From: Luscinia megarhynchos
Lineage: Eukaryota; Chordata; Aves; Passeriformes; Turdidae
Assembly: GCA_034336665.1 (NCBI GenBank)
Contig: CM067568.1
Span: 8,577,165 to 8,641,164, forward strand
DNA: 64,000 bases
Direction: 5' to 3'
Below the pieces are notes generated by a model, which was not told the DNA's origin, ran no database searches, and was given only the letters and a program-made list of their open reading frames with translations. The position numbers were made by a program, and so were the translations under genes. The stretch's first letter is position 1. Each line of letters opens with the position of its first letter. Positions 12,306 to 24,036 of this stretch are shown in pieces.

Positions 12306-15300
12306 GTGTATCAGAGAAACAACCAGGAGTGTCAATTAGGGAATAAGCATGGAAACGGGGAAATTCCTGGTGCCATGGCTGCAGCTAGGAATGTGTGGCC
12401 GTGCTTCCTGTGGCACCAAGTTTGCTGGATATTTGGAGAGTAGAGTGGGGAATCAGCAGTTCCAACTCCAGGATCTGTAGTGATGAATCCACAGGGAGAA
12501 ACAAGCAGAAGGAATCTGTGTCAGCAGGAAAAAGTTGGAGTAAATATGTGTGAATAATTCCAGGAGTCAGAGCTGGGAAACCAGAGGACTGTGGAACTTA
12601 AGAAGGAGATGTAAAACTGCCTTATGGAATTAAATAATTCCTGAGTTTGAAACTGAATCCCTATCTCCTGGCTCTCCCTGGAGAGCAATGGGCAGGGCTG
12701 GATCCCTGCTGGGGAGGGATGGGTGTTGTGGCTGCCAGGAGAGCACAGATCCTAAGGGCCAGGAGAAACTGTGGATCAGCTCCACGTGCCGTCTGTGGGT
12801 GGTGAGGAGGAGGGATGTGTGTGCTGGGATTTGGAAATGCAGCTCCTGGAGTGTCCAAGGAGAAGGGGATGTGGAAAAGGAAATATATTTAAGGCTTAAA
12901 TATGGCACAGGATCAGGGAAGCCTGGACTTGATTCATCCTTGCTTACATAAGCAAAAGGAAAAGAGGATTCCTGCTCTCCATCACAAATCTGAGATTCGG
13001 GGAGAGTCTGGAGAGTTCAGCTTGGCAGGATTCAGCCCAGGATTCCAGTTCTAGGTTGCTCAGTTGTCATTAGGGAAGCCCTGGATTGGTAAAAATTCCT
13101 AGGAGAAGGAGAAGGCAGCATTTGATCCATTGGTCCTGGAAGTTTGGAGAGGTGTGGGATCAGTGCTGTTTGTTCCTTTAGGTGATTCCAACATCTTTAT
13201 CCCAAGCACCAGCTGGAGGAAAATCAGGTTGGTAAGTACCAGGATTTGATTTCCATGGGGTGGGAATTTGGGACTTAATTCCATAAACTTGGGAGAGAGT
13301 TGGAGCTGCATTTGCTGGACTGTTAGTGGTTTTCCATGTGTTCTCCCTCGATGAGCTTCATGTTTCTAATGAACAATTCCTGGGCCTTTTTGGGATGGGA
13401 TGAGAGAGCAGCTGTTGGGTGTGGAAGGAGGGAGCTGCTCCTGAGGATCTCCAAGGGACTGGAATTTTGGAATCCTGAAGCACTGGAAGAGATGATTTAT
13501 TCCTAGGAGCAACCCTTGAGGCAGGAAAATTTTTCCCAAGCTGTCATTTGGGTGAGCTGGAGACCTGGAATCTGACTCTCCCTCCCTCATTCCCTGCTCC
13601 TGTTTTCTTTGGATTTGCACTGTAATAAGCAGTTTTATGGGAGTTGGGGCAGAGCTTCCTTTAGAAAACTATTCTTCAGGTGGGAATAAAGCAGGATTCT
13701 TCTGATTGGAATGCTCAGCCTGATCATTTCTTTTACTACCAGGGCTATTCCCATGCATTGAGTTGGAAGCCGTGGGATGGGAGGGGCCAGAACCACATTT
13801 CCTGGGAAGCTGCTGCTGGAAATCCAGAGTTAGGCTTGAAATGTTCCCTTTGAGCTTAGGAAAAAGCTCATATTCATATTCCAGCTCTATATTCAAGCCA
13901 AGAACATTTCTGGCATTCCCACTTCTCTGCTGTTGTGCGTTTAAAATCCCCACCTGTGCAGGTGTTCCTGTCCTGGCCCTTCCCCAGACAGAACTTTGGT
14001 GTTTGATCTTTTCTTCCAGGGTAAACATGGAAGTGAAAGTAGATACACTCTTGGATTCAGTGTGGAAAGAAGCCCTTTGATAGTAGCAATCCTTTAGATG
14101 CTTGTGATTAGTTCACAGAATCTTGCTGGAAAAGCATGAATTCAAGGTTGGCTTTTTTAATCCATAAATACTCCTGTAGGTTTATCAACTGAGGGCCAAG
14201 AAGCAGATTCTTCTTAGTAAGGTGCAAAATTGATGCTTTTCAAGATATTGGGAGGTGACAGTCTGGAAAGGTTTGGGGAGTAACAGGAAAAGACAAAACA
14301 CAGACCTGGCATTTTCAGGGAATTCACAGCATTCAGGAATATTCCCTCTTAGATACACTCCCACAGAATGAGGTCCTCAAATAGGCTGTTGGTGGCTTCC
14401 ACTGGAAGTTTCACTTGGACTTTGGGAAGTACAACACCCATGACCTCATCTTTCCAGGCTGATTTCTAGGAATGTGGGATACAGGGCACGTCCTTGGCCA
14501 AAGGAAACAAGCAGGGACATGGTGAGGGAAATAAACAAGCAGCATCAGGAAAATAAGAATAGGTCATGTCCAGGTCAGGTTTAGGCTGTTTGAAGCCATT
14601 CCCAAGGTTTTTGAGCCTGGAAGTGTCACAGATCCAGGATTCCTGTTTAATGAGGACAAATTGTATTGAGAAAAGATGCATTTGGGTTTAGATTCCCACA
14701 AAAACTTCCCAGATAGCCCTGATTCCCAGCATTTTTGACTTGCAGCTTGGCCTATACCTGCCTAACCACTTAGACATGGAATATGAGAAGAGGAAACTCC
14801 TGGGATGAGTTGTGGGATGTGATGCTGAAAAAAGCACAAATTGAGAATGCTGGTGAGCAGGGAATAAAGTAAGAATGTGGAGGGTGTGGAATTTCATGTG
14901 TATCCCTCTTCCCCCCTCAGTGCCAGAAGGGAGGGAAATAATCACTACTTTCAATTCCTTAGGATCATTCCTGGGAGATGAGCAGAGCCAGCATTCCCTC
15001 CTATGCCAGCAGATGCACGTGGAGGGAACTTCTCCCTGGCGATTCCCATGGCTCCGGAGCCTGGAGCCGCCTCTCCGGATGCGCTTTTCCTCTCCAGCAC
15101 ATTTGTGGGGAGGGGAGCAGGGAAGGAGTGCCAAGGAATGGTGTTGACCACACAGTTTTCCCGAGTTTGGCAGGGATTTTGTGTTCTCCCACTTCTTTCG
15201 CTCTCCTCGTGTTGGCAGCGGTGGTCCCGGCGCCGCTCCCGGTGGCTTTCCCTGCATGTGACTCATCCCCAGGGAATTCCTGAAGCAATGAGTCAAGTTA

Positions 15301-16529
15301 TTGGGAAAACTGTTTGCCCACTAGCGTAAAACTAGGGAGCCAAGGAGCTGCCTGCAGGAGGGGAGAGAGGCAATTCCTTTTGGGAATGGCTGGGCTTCTC
15401 CTCCCTCTTCCTGAAGGCATCGCTTCCAGATGTGCCGGAGCAGGGATGTGCCTCCAAATTCAGTATCTCACCTGGAATTGTGCTCCTTTTGCTTTTTTTC
15501 CCCACCTTTTTGAAAAGGAGACTGAGCTGATGAGCATTCCAGGGTGGAATAAAACTGTGGGATCGGAATTTGCCAGGATTGTAGTGGAAAATAGCTTTTC
15601 CTAAAGCAATGAGGTTCCATCCAAAATGCTCCTTGTACGAGTACTGGTCACCTCTTGGATCTGCCCTGGCTGGCTTTATCCAGCCCTTGGAGTTTTGGCT
15701 ATAAATAACTCAGAGGTTGTGTGCTTTCCAACCAGGGATTACCAAGTTCTGTGTGTAGCTGTGGGATATTCCAACAAAACCAAGGATAGGCGATTCCCAG
15801 TAATTATATCCAAGGAGAATGAACTGTTGTTCCACACCTGGGAACAGATTTGGGATGCTGGGAGCATTTATTCCTGCATCCATCACCTCATCCAGCTATT
15901 CCCTTTGCATTCCCTACCCCATTCCAGCCAAGCTTTTCTTGTAGTAGGGGATTTTATTCCCCTGTAGAACATAGAGTTCTATTTCAAATCCCAAATTAAT
16001 TGGGATTTATTACATTTCCCCCCCTGGCAACTTGGCCGTTATTTTTGCTGGAGCTCGGAGTGGTCGGGAAGCTGCCCGTGGGCTCTGCTGGCACAAGCTG
16101 TGGGTGGCATTGCGGAGCTGCCGGCATCGAGACAAGGATTGGGGGTTGGTTTTAACTCCATTCCTGGCAGCACACTGGCATTGTGTGGGACAGTTCCTTC
16201 TCCACTCCCAGATTCCCGAGAAAGTGGTGTCTTCCCTTGTTTCTCAGCCAGGTGTTTGTGCAGGCTTTGGGTTTTCCATAGGCTGATGAGTCTGGAGCTC
16301 TGTAAGGTGTGCTCCTGTTGAGGTCAAAGAGAAAAGTCTTGGGCATCTTGAAGATCTGAGTGAGGCTTTTCCATCCCTTTCCAAGCATTATCGTCCCTTT
16401 CATTTGGGCGGCTGGAATGTCTCACAGTGATTCCTGTCTTTATGGACTTATCCCTACAAACCTCTTCCTTTATGCCCCCATGAGGTTGCTGAGGTCTGGA
16501 AATAATCCTTGAGAATCTGGAATCCTCCC

Positions 16530-16962
16530 TGTGGACACAAGGAGAACATGGAAGTGCTGGAGTGTGTCCAGGGAAAGGTTTGGAGCACAAGGAGCAGCTG
16601 AGGGAGCTGGGAGAGTCAGCCTGGAGAAAATGAGGATCTGGAGGGATCTTCTCACTCTCCACAAATCCCTTACAGGAGGGTGGAGTCAGGTGGGATCAGG
16701 CTCTGCTCCCAGGGAATAAGTGGCAGGATGAGAGGAAATGGCCTCAAATTGCACCAGGGGAGGTTTAGGTTGGATATTAGGAAAAATTATCGATGGAAAA
16801 GGTTTTAAAGCACTGGAGCAGGCCTCCAGGGGTGTAATCCCCATCCCCGGAGGGATTTAAAAGCCATATGGATGTGGCACGTGGGGACATGGGATAGGGG
16901 TGGCCATGGTGGAGGAATGATCTTGGAGGGCTCTTCCAGCCTTAATGGTGATGCTATGGTCA
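16530..16962 (+). repeat. CR1 LINE 3' fragment
   Basis: Sense CR1 of about 430 bp, with GGAGCAGCTGAGGGAGCTGG, GGCCTCAAATTGCACCAGGG, GGTTTAGGTTGGATATTAGG and a tail at 16940-16962. It is the longest sense copy here. Confidence 0.85.
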
Positions 16963-18249
16963 AATCCTGGCACATGGGGTGGTGCAGGGATGTCAGTGGA
17001 TATCCAGTGGGGAGAACCATTGGGATGTGCAGTGTCACTGGTTTGTAGGACCAGGATCCCTGGGAGCAGTCTCAGAACTGGTTTGGAGGAGGTGCATTCC
17101 AAAATGGGGAATTTCTTTTTTTTCTCTTTGATTCAGTGAATCCGTTATCCCTGCTTTTAACTGGGAATAAGTGCTGGGAGTGGCACCTTTAGGGTTTGTC
17201 TATCCTCTTGCACTAAATCCATTAAGGTTTGCAAGATAGTCCCATTTTTCCTGAAAACTCCACTGCTGCGGTCATGTCCACACCAAGGAGATACATTCCA
17301 GAGTAAATCATTCCATGATTAAAAATTAATCATTCCCAGTGTAACAGGAAGAGGACGTTGTGCATGTTTGAAGGAAATATGGGATTCGTGGGACCTGTTT
17401 GTACCCAAGAGTTTGGGGTTAAGGAAAAATGGGATGGATTTAAGCAAGGAGAACATGCACCTTGATGTGTTTACGGCAAAGAAGCTTTGGGAAAGAATTT
17501 GAGGGAGGAGTGAGCTGGGATGGAGATGGATCAGTGGGAAGTGGTTACATTGTGTCCATCACTATTGCAATTACAAGGAATTTATTCCAGGATTTTGGGG
17601 TTAAGCTGGTGGGCCAAACAAGTGAGTTCTTGTTCCCTGCGTTTTGAAGGTCAGTAGATACTCGGAGATTATTTTGGGAATTTGTGTCAGTGGGCAGTGC
17701 TGGAGTTCCAGATCCAAGCTGATCCCATTAGTTCTGTCCCGATGACATTGCAGAGGTGATTGTGGAGCCGTGGCCTTATCCTGAGGGAGTTGCATCCAAA
17801 GTGTGCCAAGCCACAGGAGGCTGTTTGAACCTTTCCTGTCTCCAAGCTTAATTCCCTGGCTCTGCCACTGACTCATTTTGTTCCCTTCTCCTTGGAAAAT
17901 GGGAGATTCTCAAGGAGAATCTTCAAAGTAGCTGTGAAGATATCCCAAAAATCTAATTCCCATTGATTTTTGCAAGTGATCCCTGCCTGGGATTTGCTTA
18001 TAAATATGGCTCTTAAATTAATCAATGAATCCATGGAATATTCCTTAAAGTAGGGATCTGTTCCCTTAATCACCTCTGGTGAGGGCAGAGCTCTCCTCAC
18101 GAGCTTCTGGCAGCTGCTGTGCCTTCTTCCCCTGGGAAGAATTTCTGCAGGCACTGCTTGCAGCAGATACTTCCTGCTCCTTGGGAAAGGCAGAAAGGAC
18201 TCACCTTCCTTTGGTGCTGTGGAATTTGTCCCTTCTTGGTATTCAGTCC

Positions 18250-18674
18250 TGGAATGGATTGAATACCAAGAGGGTATTGGTTTGGAAAGGAGGTGGAATG
18301 CTCATCTCATTACACCCCCTGCTGTGCGCACGGACGCCTCCCACTATCCCAGGTTGCTCCAAGCTATGCCCAGCCTGTGCACTTGGCACTTCCACGCTTG
18401 AGGCAGCCGCAGCTTCTCTGGGAAATCCATTCCAGAGCCTCACCACTCTCACAGGGGAGGATTTCTTCCCAATATGTGGCCAAAACTCACACCATGTCAG
18501 CAGGAAACGATTCCCCCTTGTCCTGTCACTCCATACCCTATTCCAAAGGCTCTTCCTAGCTGTCTTGGAGCTCCCTTAGGCACTGGAAGAGGATCTCAGG
18601 TTCCCAGAGCCTTCTCCTTGCTGGGCTGAGCCATCCCAGCTCTCCCAGCCTGGCTCCAGAGCAGAGCTGCTCCA
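18250..18674 (-). repeat. CR1 LINE 3' fragment
   Basis: Antisense CR1: CCAGGTTGCTCCAAGC, GGGAAATCCATTCCAGAGCC, CCCCCTTGTCCTGTCACTCC and AGCTCTCCCAGCCTGGCTCC. Confidence 0.85.
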
Positions 18675-19054
18675 TGCAAATTTCTCTAGCCAGCTTCAGG
18701 ACATTCTGTATGGATATAATCCCATCCCCCTTCTCCCTGGAAGGCGAGAACAATTCCCAGATTGTGAGGAACCAACTCGGAAGCAGAAAGAGCCTCATTT
18801 AAAGCACTTCAGAACAGCTGGATGAGGCCCGGTGGAGTTGGATCCAAGCTGGAATTGATGATTTCCATCAAGTCCAGTAAGTGCTTGGGAACGGGAGGGT
18901 TCTGGGAGCTGCAAGGAAGTGATCCAGCCTAGAGTGGGAAGCCTATATTCCATGTGGGACACGTTGGTAAGGAAGGAAGTATTTGGGGTGACTGGATGGT
19001 GCAGGAATTCCATTGGTTAGGGAAGTGAACTGTGTGTTATCCTGCAGAGTGAAA

Positions 19055-19453
19055 AAGCAGGGTGCAGCATCCGTGCTATGCCCTCAGGACAGGTGCCTCC
19101 AGCACCTGGGCAAGGTGACCTGGATGTGCTCTCAGGGAGAAGGGAAGCGCCTCTGCTCCAGAGCAGAGAATCAGTCCCAAGGAAAAGCTGCTATGGAAGC
19201 TGCCAGGGCACAAAGCTCGTTTGATTTTGGTTTTGTAGCTGCATTTCCCAAGAAGTTGAGCTGGGAGCTGGCAGGCCTGGGCTTGAACTTCCCAGTGGGA
19301 CAGCAGGTTGGGACTGGGACATTCCCGAGGAACATGGTGACATTTCAGCCAGGGAAAGGGATTGTGGGAGGGGCAGCATTCCAGGGACATTGTGCGGGAC
19401 TTCTGTGGAACAGCAAAGGGCTCTGTCCTTTAGTGACACCTGCAACCATCCAC
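19055..19453 (+). repeat. Unclassified dispersed repeat, copy A (inverted relative to copy B)
   Basis: This copy matches the reverse complement of 31717-32075 over nearly its whole length: shared stretches include GCCCTCAGGACAGG, CACCTGGGCAAGGTGACC, CTCAGGGAGAAGGGAAG and CTTGAACTTCCCAG. Copy A has about 19 extra bases in one place. The reading frames of the two copies drift apart, so protein coding is unlikely; the class (LTR piece, SINE or other) cannot be told. Confidence 0.8.
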
Positions 19454-19849
19454 TGAGACCTACAGATCCAGTTTTTTGGGGGGAATTCTGTAGCCCTGGG
19501 CAGTGAAGGCAAACATCTGGCTTCTTTAGAGGGAATTTCCTTGGGTGAGTCACACTGGAGGACTCTGGAATTTGCAAAGGCCAGCTGGAAGAGGCTGGCA
19601 GAGATGAGATGGGATTGCTTTGTCATACCTGGGTCTTGTGAAAGTGCCATGAGGTGCCTGAGGGAAAAGGAAGGGAAGGAATAGCAGGGCTCCCTCCATG
19701 CAGACATACCTAGGGATCTGGCAGAGAGAGAAAAAACTCGCAGCAGATCCAATTTCAGCCTGGGTTTGGCCTCCCTATTTTTTGCTCTGAACAGAGGAGG
19801 TTGGGAACCAGGGGAGGTTTTAGGGTGATGGAAGTGGGAATGCTGAGTT

Positions 19850-20232
19850 AGCCTGTGGGTGCTGGGATGGGGAATTGCAGGGGGTTGTGAACCTGCAGAT
19901 GCAGGGAGGGGGATTTACAGGGGGTTTTGAGCCTGTGGATGCAGGGATGGGGAATTGTAGACAGTTGTAAGCGTGTGGATACAGGATTGGGAATTTGCAG
20001 GGATGGGGAATTGCTGGAAGTTGTGGACCTGTGGATTCAGGGATGGGGATTTGCAGGGGTTTGTGAACCTGTGGATTCAGGGATGGGGAATTGCAGAGGG
20101 TTGTGAGCCTGGGGATGCAGGAATCATGGGGATTTGCAGGGATGGGGAATTGCAGAGGTTTGTGAACCTTTGGATATAGGGATGGGGAATTGCAGGAGGT
20201 TGTGAGCCTGTGGATGCAGGGATGAGGATTGC
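19850..20232. repeat. Minisatellite, unit about 40 bp
   Basis: About nine imperfect units of the pattern GGGATGGGGAATTGCAG... GTTGTGAGCCTGTGGATGCA follow each other. Units differ by point changes and short gaps. Long open frames on the minus strand here are products of the repeat. Confidence 0.9.
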
Positions 20233-20739
20233 AGGGAGTTGGAGCACTGAGCTGTGTGGGTGCCTCGGGAATCTGTGATTCTGGGAGCTTGGAGCAAATC
20301 CTGCCTGGATTTGGGTGGAGGGAGTGGGTGACTCCGGGGGTGTTGCTGTGGTGTGGGTGGGCTCCTGGCATGCAGGATCCAGGCACAGCCTTTTTCCTTC
20401 AGCTTTATTTCCTGGTGTACTTCTCCCTTGGGAGGCTCATGTCAGATGGGATGGGCTGGATTGGATTAGCCTAAGTCTCCGAGGTTTAGCTGGAATGTTG
20501 TCTCACTGTAGCGTTTTTTCTCCCTTGCTCTTTTCCCTAAGCCTTTCCCTACAGACAGCTAATTCTCCCCTTCCCCCACATCCTGTCATAGCCCAGAGCA
20601 TGTCACAAGGAATTAACGGCTGGAAAGGCCGGGAGAGGCTCCTCTGGAACAGTCTCTCCTTTCTGTGCCCGGGATGGCCCCCTCTGTGTGTCCCTTTTGT
20701 GTCCCATCCAAGTCCCCTCCCCCTGGCCATTCAGTGGAG

Positions 20740-20910
20740 AGTCCATGGGCAGGAGCCTTTCCCAGCCCGATGGCACGGCCGTGTCCGAGGGCTCCCGGCA
20801 GCGCTCCCGGTTTCTCGCTGGGAAGAGGGAGGAGGTTTGTGCCGCTCGAGGGTTTTCCTCCTCTCCCGGCTCCGCATCTCTGACAGCATCGCCCGCTCTC
20901 GCTCCCAGTC
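20740..20910. other. CpG-enriched patch about 3 kb before the DAGLA start exon
   Basis: A 170-bp stretch with many CpGs (CACGGCCGTGTCCGAGG, GGCAGCGCTCCCGG, TGCCGCTCGAGGG) sits in otherwise CpG-poor DNA. An alternative non-coding first exon of DAGLA could lie here, but I see no convincing donor. It also opens several long spurious frames on both strands. Confidence 0.35.
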
Positions 20911-22486
20911 CTCCTTCCCACAATCCACGTACAATCTCCTCAGAATAGGGATGATGTCACTTCCTTCCAGAGGGTGCTGGGGGGTGTGGAAGGGGGGAGT
21001 CACGACCTCTGGCTCTCGGCATTCCCGGTGGATAAATGAGGTGCAGGGAGGGAGTCGCTCTGAGGATGATGCTCGGCTCTGTCGGCAGGCAGATCCCAGT
21101 TCCCACACCGTGATTCCCTTTGCCGAGTGGGATTTTCAATGGCTACAGAAAGAGTTTGCTGTTCCCTGAGCTTGTGATGCCTGTCTCCCTGGATATGCAC
21201 TTTTCCTGAAATACCCTTCTGGGAGAGGAGGATGCACAGCGGCTGGACCACATGCCATGTAAGATTCCTGCTTCCCTAGATCTTGCCTGGCTCCAAGGGG
21301 ACTCCTTGTGCATGTGCTTCCCTTATTTCAGTGTTGGGAGCTTGGGGCTGCTTGTACTGGGATTCAGCTTTCAAGAGCCTGGAAATGTTTGCAGTTTTAG
21401 GGGCAGTGTGAGGGTTCTCGCTGTCGCAAAGCCGGGGTCAGTGGTCTCGGGGCTGCTTGCACTCCAACCTTCCGGTTCCTCCCAATTCCTCTGCTGGATC
21501 ATATCTTCAGCATCTTAAAACACAGTTTCTGGGATATGCTGTGCTGGGATGAAGCTGAAGAGTCCTCACAGTGAGAGCTTTTTCTGGTGGGTTTTCCAGT
21601 TTTGGGCCTTCCATCGTCTCCCTCCTTTACAAAGCAGGGGCAAAGCCCTGAACCTCCTGGTTTAAATTCAGGAGCCTTTGGGAATTAATTGGGAATGTTT
21701 CTGCCCTGGGAACCTGGTAAGTGGAGTGGCAGTTCCCCAGTGAGTATTCCCATATGTGACAGTGAGTGACAGGCTTCTGTGCTCCATCCCCATCTGTTGC
21801 TGTGGATAAAGGAATCCACATTGCATATTTGTTGCTGTCATTGTGTCCCGCTTCTCAAACTGGGAGACGGTGGTGGGAACTGGGAGAGCCCAACTGGAGG
21901 GGTGGAAGAGTTCCGGAAAGCGCGTTGGTGGGATGCAGCCGAGGGATGACGGGAACGGAGCTGGACTGGGAAGCGCTGTCCAAAGGCAGTGAGAGAGCTG
22001 GAGGTGTACCCAGGGTTTGTGATATCCCAGCTGTCCTGGGTGGTGAATGACAGGCACGATGGGGCTGGGAGGGAGTCTCCAGATGGCCAGAGGAGTGAAG
22101 GTAGAGCTGGAATGTACCCAGTGCTCTGATTATTCTGTGCTGAGCAAGTGGAAATCCAAATGGCGTTGGAATTTTGCATTTGCTTTTGTGGAATGGAGCG
22201 TTTCCTTTAACTGAGTGATGGGCTGGAAGCAGCCTGTTAACTATGGAATCTCCTGGAATTTGAGGGGATTGTGTGGGTTTTTAGTAATGGGTGGCTGAAA
22301 TGTGTTGAAAGATTCCAGTGGCTGTGAATGTCAGCACAGGAGAGGAGGCTCTGGATTTGGGATGTTCTGGGAAGTGGTGGGGTAACCACGCCTGACTGGT
22401 GGGTTGGATTTAGTGAGACAGGGCAGGAATTGGTGCCATGGGCTGTCCCAAACCAAACATTTCTGTTACTTGGAAATTTCAACTTA

Positions 22487-22590
22487 TGAACAACCTGGAC
22501 TGGTGGGAGGGGTCCCAGTCCATGACAGGGAAATAGAACTGGATCATCTTCAATTTCCCTTCCTATCCAAACTATTCTGGCATTCTATGG
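22487..22590 (+). repeat. CR1 tail fragment
   Basis: Sense tail: AACCTGGACTGGTGGGAGGG, TCCCTTCCTATCCAAACTAT and CATTCTATGG. Confidence 0.65.
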
Positions 22591-23897
22591 ATGTCCTCCC
22601 CTTTCTAATTTGTTTTACCCACAGTGCTAAATTAGGGGCATCACATCCAAGTGTGGGGCTTTTTTGCCTGGTACAGGAATTATTGTAGGTGATATTCCCT
22701 TGGAATGCTTTTGGAAATCCTGTAATAAGTAATGGATGAGGACACTTTATCCTGACCTGATGGTTTGCTGTTGGGTTCACAGAGGCAAGAATGCAAGAGC
22801 ACTTACAGATTTGCAAGTGCAGCTTTGGAATAGTACAGCCACGGATGGAGCACTCCAGCAGCAGTGCATGGATGTGGGAATTGGGAGCTTGGTGGGCTTG
22901 GGAACTGAGATGGAGCAGTTGGGATAGCTTGGAGCAGAGAGGCACAGTTAGGTAAGAGAGGTGGGACAGGGATTAGGGCATGGAAAGCAGGACAGGACTG
23001 ATCCTCCAATTCAGAAATCCCTGGTGACTGTGGCTGGAGTGCAAAGATGCCATTCTGAATTCGGCAAAAGCAAGGAAAATTCCTGGTTGTGGGTCATGTG
23101 TCGAGCCAGGAAGGCAGAAGTGGGATAAGGTGTGCTGCCAGAGATCCTCTGGAGCAGCTTGGAGTACACCCAGCTGGGATGGAGTAGGATGGCTGTGCTG
23201 GGGGAGGCTGGAGCGCCCTGTGCAGTCTCGTGACTTTGCACTGCTCCTGTTTCTATTTTCCAAAGGGTTTGGGAAGCCCTAAAAATAGGAGCACAAACAA
23301 AACCTGGGGAGAAACAGCATCTCCTCAATCTTCCACCTTGGAATTGGTCTTGCCTGTTAGGGCTGGTGTGGATGCGACAGAGATGTGGAGCTGGCAGGAT
23401 GCTCCTGCTGGTCCAGGGGGAGACCTCCTAGGAGCCAATATCCTCACTGGAAGTGCTGCTGGGAGCCAGTCTGTAGCTCCCCAGATGCTGCCACTGACTG
23501 TTAATGGATATTTTGGCTTCCTCAGCCAAGTGGGGGTGGGAGAATTGTTGGACAAAAAGAGCCTGGCAGCAGTTTTGTCCATGGAAAAACACAGTAATAG
23601 GGTTTTCCAGAGATTTGAGGCCAGGATGACCTGTCCCAAATCCCATGGTGGCTGCTCACCATCACAGCCTAACAGGATTCCAGGTAATCTCATGAAGTGG
23701 AGCTGGATGAGTTACACACCGGCTTCACCTAATGCTTCCCACTCCTTCAATTCCCAGCCCTCCTTCCTGAGCATGCTGTGCCCCCTGGTGCTGGAAGGAA
23801 GCAGCTCTAGGATAAGCCAGGATGGCTCCCAGGTTGTGGGGCTCTCCAGAGGGGGCTGCAGAGGCTCAGCAGCAGCTTTGCTTCCATTCTTTTCCAG

Positions 23898-23941
23898 GAG
23901 GTGAGTGCTGTGCCTGCTGAACTTCCCGGGACCCGCCAGCC
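23898..23941 (+). other. DAGLA: DAGLA 5' UTR part of the start exon (acceptor at 23896-23897)
   Basis: A pyrimidine-rich tract ending in CAG lies 44 bases before the ATG, so this short stretch is the likely 5' UTR part of the exon. There is no other ATG in it. The ATG at 23942 has G at -3 and C at +4, a fair initiation context. A donor-like GTGAGT begins only 3 bases after the acceptor, so the exact 5' boundary needs transcript data. Confidence 0.6.
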
Positions 23942-24036
23942 ATGCCAGGGATTGTCGTGTTCCGCCGGCGCTGGTCTGTGGGCAGCGATGACCTGGTTCT
24001 GCCAGCCGTCTTCCTCTTCCTCCTTCACACCACCTG
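23942..24036 (+). CDS. DAGLA: DAGLA coding exon 1 (residues 1-32)
   Basis: This exon starts with the ATG and encodes the short basic N-terminus (FRRRW) and the first half of membrane segment 1. It ends TG, splitting the Trp32 codon, before a GTAAGT donor; the third base G comes from 24601. The N-terminus matches the family closely, with no in-frame upstream ATG. Confidence 0.95.

Larger units (their letters stand above)
1..23897 (+). other. DAGLA: Probable 5' intron of DAGLA; no protein-coding exon recognised
   Basis: No open frame here shows a recognisable protein with splice sites. In human, as I recall, DAGLA has a non-coding first exon and a long first intron, so this stretch is inferred to be that intron, with the promoter upstream of the window. 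It holds CR1 fragments, a 40-bp minisatellite (19850-20232), CpG-enriched patches (5640-5950, 20740-20910), one copy of an unclassified ~400-bp repeat (19055-19453) and an AT-rich candidate element (10060-10520). Homopolymer runs lie at about 1299-1316 (T) and 1727-1738 (G). In 1-3770, 6500-9550 and 12400-16500 I see only unclassified DNA. Confidence 0.6.

Noticed and set aside
14688..15296. 202-codon minus-strand open frame
   Set aside because: No domain, no splice or promoter context, and overlapping frames of similar length on both strands.
19013..19456. 147-codon open frame resembling a 134-codon frame at 31660-32064 (minus)
   Set aside because: The likeness comes from a shared DNA repeat. 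The matching segments fall into different frames in the two copies, so no protein is conserved.
19820..20386. 188-codon minus-strand open frame with His/Pro/Ser repeats
   Set aside because: It is the complement of the 40-bp minisatellite.
20315..21169. 284-codon open frame on the plus strand
   Set aside because: It spans a CpG-rich patch, has no recognisable domain, its other-strand frames are just as long, and nothing links it to splice sites. Random opening in GC-rich DNA is the simplest explanation.
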